Assembly (NCBI GenBank): GCA_021613375.1 | Contig: CM038726.1 | Coordinates: 16,814,841-16,878,840, forward strand | DNA from: Megaleporinus macrocephalus | Taxonomy: Eukaryota > Chordata > Actinopteri > Characiformes > Anostomidae | Length of the DNA stretch: 64,000 nt | Direction of reading: 5' to 3' | Shown: piece after piece, positions 58,119-64,000 of the stretch | Position numbering within the stretch: the first letter of the stretch is position 1 | Layout of the letters: the number at the start of each line of letters is the position of its first letter | Translations under genes and position numbers: made by a program | Notes under the pieces: model-generated | Databases searched by the model: none | Seen by the model: the letters and a program-made list of their open reading frames with translations, nothing else | What the model was told of the DNA's origin: nothing

Positions 58119-61100
58119 TTCTTTTCAGATTCTGGTTCCATCAGAGAACAAAGAGCATTGTCTTGTGCTTGGTGTTTGATCTCGTAAAAGAGGTCAACTG
58201 CAGTTAAATTTCTCTATTGAACGTGCACTGTAATGGTTGCTGCTTTAGTGAGTGTAAAATTCTAAATTTAAATATTCGTACAATTAAATAGTAATAAAAA
58301 ATGCACATACATTTGTAGAAAATGTTACATCTGCAGTGGCTCCACGCATGTTTCAGGCCAGCACATGTACAAACAATGGCTGTTAAACACACGACAGAAC
58401 ATGAAATTGTTGACCATAAACAAAAGAAGCGATGATCTAATTTATTTATATACATGTAAAGGTAATAATATAAGCTATTAGTACAGCTGTTTGGTTAAGA
58501 GGTACTACACACTGTAGTCACAGGTGCTACTTGGGGGACTGTCCTTGTCTCAACTCAGTATAAACCTGCTCTCCTTCTGCTGTTTGGCGTATCCCTGGTG
58601 TGAAATGAGAGATCACTTGCTTGAAAAAGTTACGAAAAAGTAATTCTCATAAATACGTTTTATTGGATCAAGATTTTATTCTATTTTTAAACCAGCAAAT
58701 GCTAGTAACAATACACATGCTACAAAAAGTGGAATTAAAATACTTACATAATATAATAGTATTTATATTAAACTTAATACATTATCACAGGTATTAGTAA
58801 ATAAATATCTGATGCCATTCAGAACAATTTATTCACAAAAATTAAGCTGAAAATGTCTGAAATAACACCATGTCTGTACCATCTTTGCCCTGCCTACCTG
58901 TTGTCATTGTTTGCTCACTGCATGACTGTGCTAAATTCCCAGGCGACTCCTCATTGCACAAGTAAATTTCATTTTACTTAAAAAGCCACCCTCCACACAT
59001 CACCCCCTGCTTTAAACCTGAATGTCATTGAACACTAGTTGATGCTGTAGGGTGCTGACATTCTACACTAAAGTTCACTGCAACTGCAAACCAAATACAT
59101 CAAAATACTTTTACCAAGACCAAAGAACAGCCTTAACACAAACAATACACGCTGATATCAGCTTCACATCCGTCGATTTCCATACTCATTTTTAACTGAG
59201 TAGTCAAGTTTTCATACGTATCCCTACGTATCCCGTATCGCGCTTGGACAAGTAATCTTTTGGCCAGAACACTCTGAACTGAAAACACCAGTTTCACTTT
59301 TTATATCAAGTCTGTACAGGAGCGTCATGGTGCAATAGGACTGCAGCGTGTGCTTCAGCACATAAAGAATGAAACATGAGATAAGGGCACATCAGAAATC
59401 TTGCCTGTGTGTCAGACAAGCAAGTCAAAAAAGCAAGTCATTCGGTTCTAGAGTAAAATAAGAACCAACTGTCCCAAGATCTTCTGATGGAAATTTACAG
59501 CAGCTGCACTCAAGTTCCAATCCAGTTTACTATGTTGGGGCAAACAAGTTAACTAGTTAGCATGCTTTACTATCTTCCCCATCTCTGTCTATAATAGAGT
59601 TGTACTGTGATATGTCTAACAAGCACTTTAAGTACTTTGTCAGTGGTCTGAGGTAACGTAGGCATGGTAATATAATTATTTTTTCATATGAAGATAGTGA
59701 AGATAGTATTGCACCATTTAGGGTGGAAAAGAAAATCAAACAAGGAGCAGGCGAATAAGACGTGAACCACAGCTTAGAGGTGTTCATTATTTAAGACATT
59801 TGGTAGCCTTTTTATTAGATTTTGTAAAATCTCATGCATTTTTTCTTAATGCATAGATCAGATCACATACCTCAACTAAGCTGACTGATTCGCCAATACA
59901 TCACCCAAATGTGCCACTGGAGTGAGAAAAACAGCCACTAAGTGCCGATTTTGAATAGGCAAAATGAAAATCTTACTTGGTAGGCATGGCCATAGCTACA
60001 AGCTTTTCTATTTGGTTGTGGATAACTCGGTTTGATGGGAGTAACTGAGCTACATTCTTTCTCAGATCAGATCAGACTACTGATGAAGTTTTCACAGCAT
60101 GTACTATTGAGATGTAGTTTTACAGTAGGACTGGGTAGTGTGGCCAAAAATGTTATCAGGATAAATGTTTATATTAGTTGATATCAATAAATATCAAACT
60201 AAATATCAAATCTTTTTTATTATTATTTAAAGGCTGATGTTTGCTCCTAAGTGAAAGTTGAAGAAACCAAAAGGTTAAGTGTGATTTTAAACTTTTCTTC
60301 ATGGTCACAAATGTGTAATAGGAGACTGAGAGAAAGTTCGTTTCCCAGGTTAGCTGTTTTTATTAGCTAAAAAGAAAAAAATATATTATTCTTAGCTGCC
60401 TGGTAAAAAGTGTTAGGCCATCAGGTTAGTTTCTCAGGATTGTCAGCTTTAGTATGAACAGCAAACATTCACTGCTTGGTACGTCAGTAATGGAATACAC
60501 TTTCATAGTTGTATCAGTCCTACCGCATGTTTTAAAGCATATCACAGTATTTAAACCCAAGACAGCTGAGGTTTGGATTTCTCCATTGTGTCCTAGTAGT
60601 TTGCAATATATCTGAAGCTGGCTGTGTACAATACAGACCTTGGTTTCTCCTAGACCTGTCATGCAACATCCTCCTTTTAGGCAGGTTTAAATTGAAAGCT
60701 ATGTTATTTCTTTTGTTTGAACGCTGTAGTTCACTACAATAACATCATGCTGTGCGTGCGACAGTGCTGCTGCAAGTTAGTCAGCTACTAAAAACAGCTA
60801 ACCTGGGAAGCCATCTTTCTCCCACTGACATAAACTAACTAACATAAAGCCACTTCTTCTAGCATGGGAAGCAGTAATACTAAAATATGTCTGTTTGAAT
60901 ACTGTAGCACTGAGCTTGGGATGCAGTTGTGTGGAGCAGAACAATCCCAAAATGTGTTTTCAAGAGTTCGCTCTAGACCAGGACCGTTACATTCCACTCA
61001 TATTCAACAGACTGGCGATCGCTCCACTCAAACCACATTTTAGTCCTTGCTTTTCTGCTCTCTCTCCCTCTCTCACTGAATCGTGTTGTAAAACTCAGAA

Positions 61101-63040
61101 GTGGTGGTGACAATACAGTACAGGAAATATTCAAGATGTCTCTAGAAAGCAGGAGTGTGAGAATGACATATTATATTAAACATTTATCATGTCTTTGTTA
61201 ACGTATCGCTTTATCAACCAGCACCACCTTATAGTTGACTTTTGTTTACTGTTTTATAGGCATTGTTTACATTTTTCTAAATAAATTAATGTTATGTTAG
61301 TATTCCTCTTTTAAATCTGTGATGCAGAAACGATGGTATCATGAAATTTGCATGTCATTACACACCTAAAGTCTAATCTCACAAGAGGTTTCAGAAAAAT
61401 TTCATTAGACGCCACAGACAGCCATGCAGTGCCCTTCATATGTTTGCAGCAAGAGCATAACTTCATCTTTATATTTTCCCCTGTACATTAAGGAGAGCAC
61501 TGTCACTATCTAGGGCTCTTACTGAAATATGTAGCCACCAGGGCATCTGCATTACATTTTCAGTCAGCTGGCCTACTTACGTAGCCTGTCTGAATGTCTT
61601 ACAGCGTGTCCTCTTGGACAGTGAATGTGATCTTGCTATTTTTTAATGTGCAATATCATTTAAGAGAAACATTTCACATCTTCAGGCAAAGAATAATAAA
61701 AAATCAGCCCCCGATGTTACAGAAAACAATGTGAACAGCAAAGCCACTCATTTGGTATCTTCTATTGCAAGGCATAATGCTCATGCAGTGCAGAATTAGT
61801 GCTCCTGTAGACTTCTTCCTCTCCTAGTGGGAGCAGGATTAAAGATCCCAATGACAGTGAAGTATAGCCGTCCTTTTACCGCTGAGATAAACTGTAGAAC
61901 TTGTTTTCCGCATCACAAATCACAGCAGGGCAGGTCACACAGTCTGATTTGCAGGAATATTTGCAGTCTAAATCTAAATGCCCTACAGAGAAATTTTACC
62001 AGTTAAGTCACTAATCCAACACCTACAGCTCATTTCCTAATTTAGATGGATGTTGCTGGCTGAGTGTGGCAGTAAGTACAACCGCATATTCAAAATGCTT
62101 CACATGAAAGTAGTTCTTTATGTGGGCCTGTATACCATACAATGGAAGATGATATTTAAAAAAATATGCTTGCCAAAGAACAGCTCACCAAAACTAAACT
62201 TATAATTCTTTTGATTATATGTTTGTCTGTAACGATGCCACAGAACGGATGTATTTTATATGGTCTCTGATTTCTGCACAGAAGGTATGTGACTTTGGAT
62301 GGAATGAAAAATGTCCCAATATGGTTTTACACACCCTATGAATTGTCTTTAGAATTAAAAAAGCTTACAAATAACATGATGGTTTGCTGGTTTACACTGA
62401 AACACTGCATACATTTCATCTCAACAACAACACAAAGCAAACTGAAGCTCTTACTATGACACTTTCAGTGTAAGATGATTTAACAGACAACTCACAGCAT
62501 GGCTGCTACTTACAGGTTACTGTTGTCTCTGTCTCTATTTGTTTTTTTTTTGTTTTTTTTTTTGTTTTTTTTACAGTGCGAAGGCTTGATATTGTCTAAG
62601 GTTTAAGAATTTGTCCAGAGTGGAATGTGCAGAGCACGCCTTGGAATTAAAGCTACTCCTTGAGGGTGTTAAAGAAGTAGGCACAGAATTTGGCTTTATA
62701 TTCGCCAGCTTGTTTAGAAAATTTTCCATTCCACCTTAAATGGTGCCCTGAATAGGAAGCCCACCTTAGCCTCACTTAAGGATGAACATCATGCTCGTTG
62801 AACGTTCCTTGGAAAGGGTATAAAAAAAAGTGCAGAGATCCCGTTCACAGCATATATATATATATATAAAACGTATAATCCACACTACAGCCTGAGCTGA
62901 CACATGTACATTTTAGGGGGATTAGTTTTTTGGTGTCAGGATTAGTATGTAACTAGGACTTAGAAGTTAGTAATGGGCAGTAAAGCACCCAAATTTCTAA
63001 ATGTGAGAGTCTCCTTATTCAACATATGACAATGTAAAAG
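58119..63040. other. upstream nos1ap intron, no exon found
   Basis: AT-rich with a possible TIR element at 60126 and a T-rich tract near 62540. I saw no segment encoding the YVGSLDVPRP part of the PTB domain, so the gene continues beyond 64000. Confidence 0.5.
60126..60522 (+). mobile_element. possible TIR element, TAGGACTG termini
   Basis: TAGGACTGGGTAGTG at the left and GTATCAGTCCTA at the right form an inverted pair of 8 bp. The left end resembles the element at 25070. Flanking octamers do not match, so boundaries are uncertain. Confidence 0.35.
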
Positions 63041-63661
63041 TAGAGATGGAAGAATTGATCAGTTATGTATTGGTATCGGCCAATTTTTGCGATCAGCTGA
63101 TGTTTCTCCAATTTAGCCAATCAATGGCGTTAAACAAATGAGCCTAATTTCTGTATTTTTATCCAGCAAGAGGAGCTCTCTGTGAAACCCCCTCCGGCCA
63201 GGTCACTGCAATTCCTATCTGAACCACTAGGTGGAAATACATACCCTTTAATTTTACCACTGACTGACTAAAGCAGCGCCCTCACGAGAAAAGCATGCGC
63301 TTCTAAAAAGCATGTCGTCCGTCTGGCAGTGTTTTACCGTATGTGACGCAGACTCATCCAGGGCGTTTTGTAAAATCTGTAAAATCAGCGTGACTCATGG
63401 GGGAACCAAAACAAAAACATTTAACACTACTAATCTAATAAGGCACTTAAGAGAACACCACGCGGCTGAATACAGTGAGTATCAAACAGCAGAGCTAGCA
63501 TACACAGCTAGCACAAAACAAACAACCCAGAACACCATACACACCAGATCTGACCTGTACACACAGAACAGCAGCAACAATTCAAGATCTACTTTTAGTG
63601 ATCGCAGATTTTATTAGTTCTTATCTAATCAGCCTCAAAAAGCCTGATCGGTCCATCTCTA
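63041..63661 (+). mobile_element. hAT element, TAGAGATGGA family, copy E (internally deleted)
   Basis: This 621-bp copy has intact termini TAGAGATGGAAGAATTGATC and GATCGGTCCATCTCTA. An internal AT-rich part of about 250 bp, present in copies A and D, is missing. Flanking octamers TGTAAAAG and ATAAAAAC do not clearly match, so the target duplication has decayed or been lost. It keeps the best-preserved BED-finger frame in the window (63312-63617). Confidence 0.88.
63312..63617 (+). CDS. BED-type zinc finger fragment of hAT transposase
   Basis: This 101-codon open frame lies inside copy E. VWQCFTVCDADSSRAFCKIC and TNLIRHLREHH give the C20-x2-C23 ... H45-x3/4-H49/50 ligand pattern of BED fingers, the DNA-binding head of hAT transposases and ZBED proteins. 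The frame ends soon after and no RNase-H-like transposase core follows, so it cannot be a working transposase. It could be a passively conserved fragment of the parent element. Whether it is expressed is unknown. Confidence 0.7.
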   Translation: MSSVWQCFTVCDADSSRAFCKICKISVTHGGTKTKTFNTTNLIRHLREHHAAEYSEYQTAELAYTASTKQTTQNTIHTRSDLYTQNSSNNSRSTFSDRRFY

Positions 63662-64000
63662 ATAAAAACAGTTTTCCATTTTATGGCACGTATTTCACAG
63701 ATTAGAAACTGCTACTAAAACACAACTACTGTTCATCATTCTTTTGCAGATCAACATCTAGATGACATGATTAGTCAGACAAACAGAGATTTTTATTGTC
63801 AGACAATTTTAGTGTTAAATAGACTTTCTCAAACTGTATACTATAGTACATGTAGCTTTACACTATCATTCAGTTAGTAATTCATGAGTAGTAATGAATA
63901 TCTCCTCAGTCATTACAGCTGTAGTACAGCAGCAACATGTGTTGTGGTAAATATACAATACAATTTTATTCCTAATATAATCGAAGGATTTTATAATAAT

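Noticed and set aside
51224..64000. Search for upstream nos1ap PTB exons and the start codon
   Set aside because: No segment encoding the YVGSLDVPRP or first-exon region was found. The 53.2-54.3 kb match is a decayed duplicate of a later exon.

Overview
Teleost fish genomic DNA, judged from GT-AG introns, abundant dinucleotide microsatellites, and hAT, Tc1-like, TTAA-type and LINE-tail repeats of kinds common in ray-finned fish. The species cannot be named from the sequence alone; an otophysan is only a guess. I find one real protein-coding gene in the 64 kb.

The gene lies on the minus strand and is the 3' part of a NOS1AP (CAPON) orthologue or paralogue. Nine coding exons run from 51223 down to 17622. 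Their splice phases join without a break into 1641 nt, or 546 codons plus a stop. The first three exons supply the distal two thirds of the phosphotyrosine-binding (PTB) domain. The next four give the linker, a Gln-rich stretch and the coiled coil typical of the family. The last two encode a Ser/Pro-rich tail that does not resemble the classical NOS1AP end, which terminates in a PDZ ligand. It instead resembles the product of the neighbouring human locus C1orf226 (LDPPPP...RKR motif). The first exons and promoter lie beyond the right edge of the window.

Layout: 1-17.6 kb is 3' flank, holding a Tc1-like relic, an LTR-retrotransposon primer-binding site, a TTAA-flanked element and two large minisatellites (GATA/28 bp and 41 bp). 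17.6-51.2 kb is the gene, with repeat-filled introns. 51.2-64 kb is upstream intron with several hAT elements and a decayed duplicate of one PTB exon that is split by a hAT insertion.

The most notable features are the alternative tail, the exon duplication broken by a hAT element with a perfect 8-bp target duplication, a family of TAGAGATGGA hAT elements carrying BED zinc-finger remnants, long dinucleotide repeats close upstream of three acceptors, and a 41-bp minisatellite with a 7-unit higher-order period.
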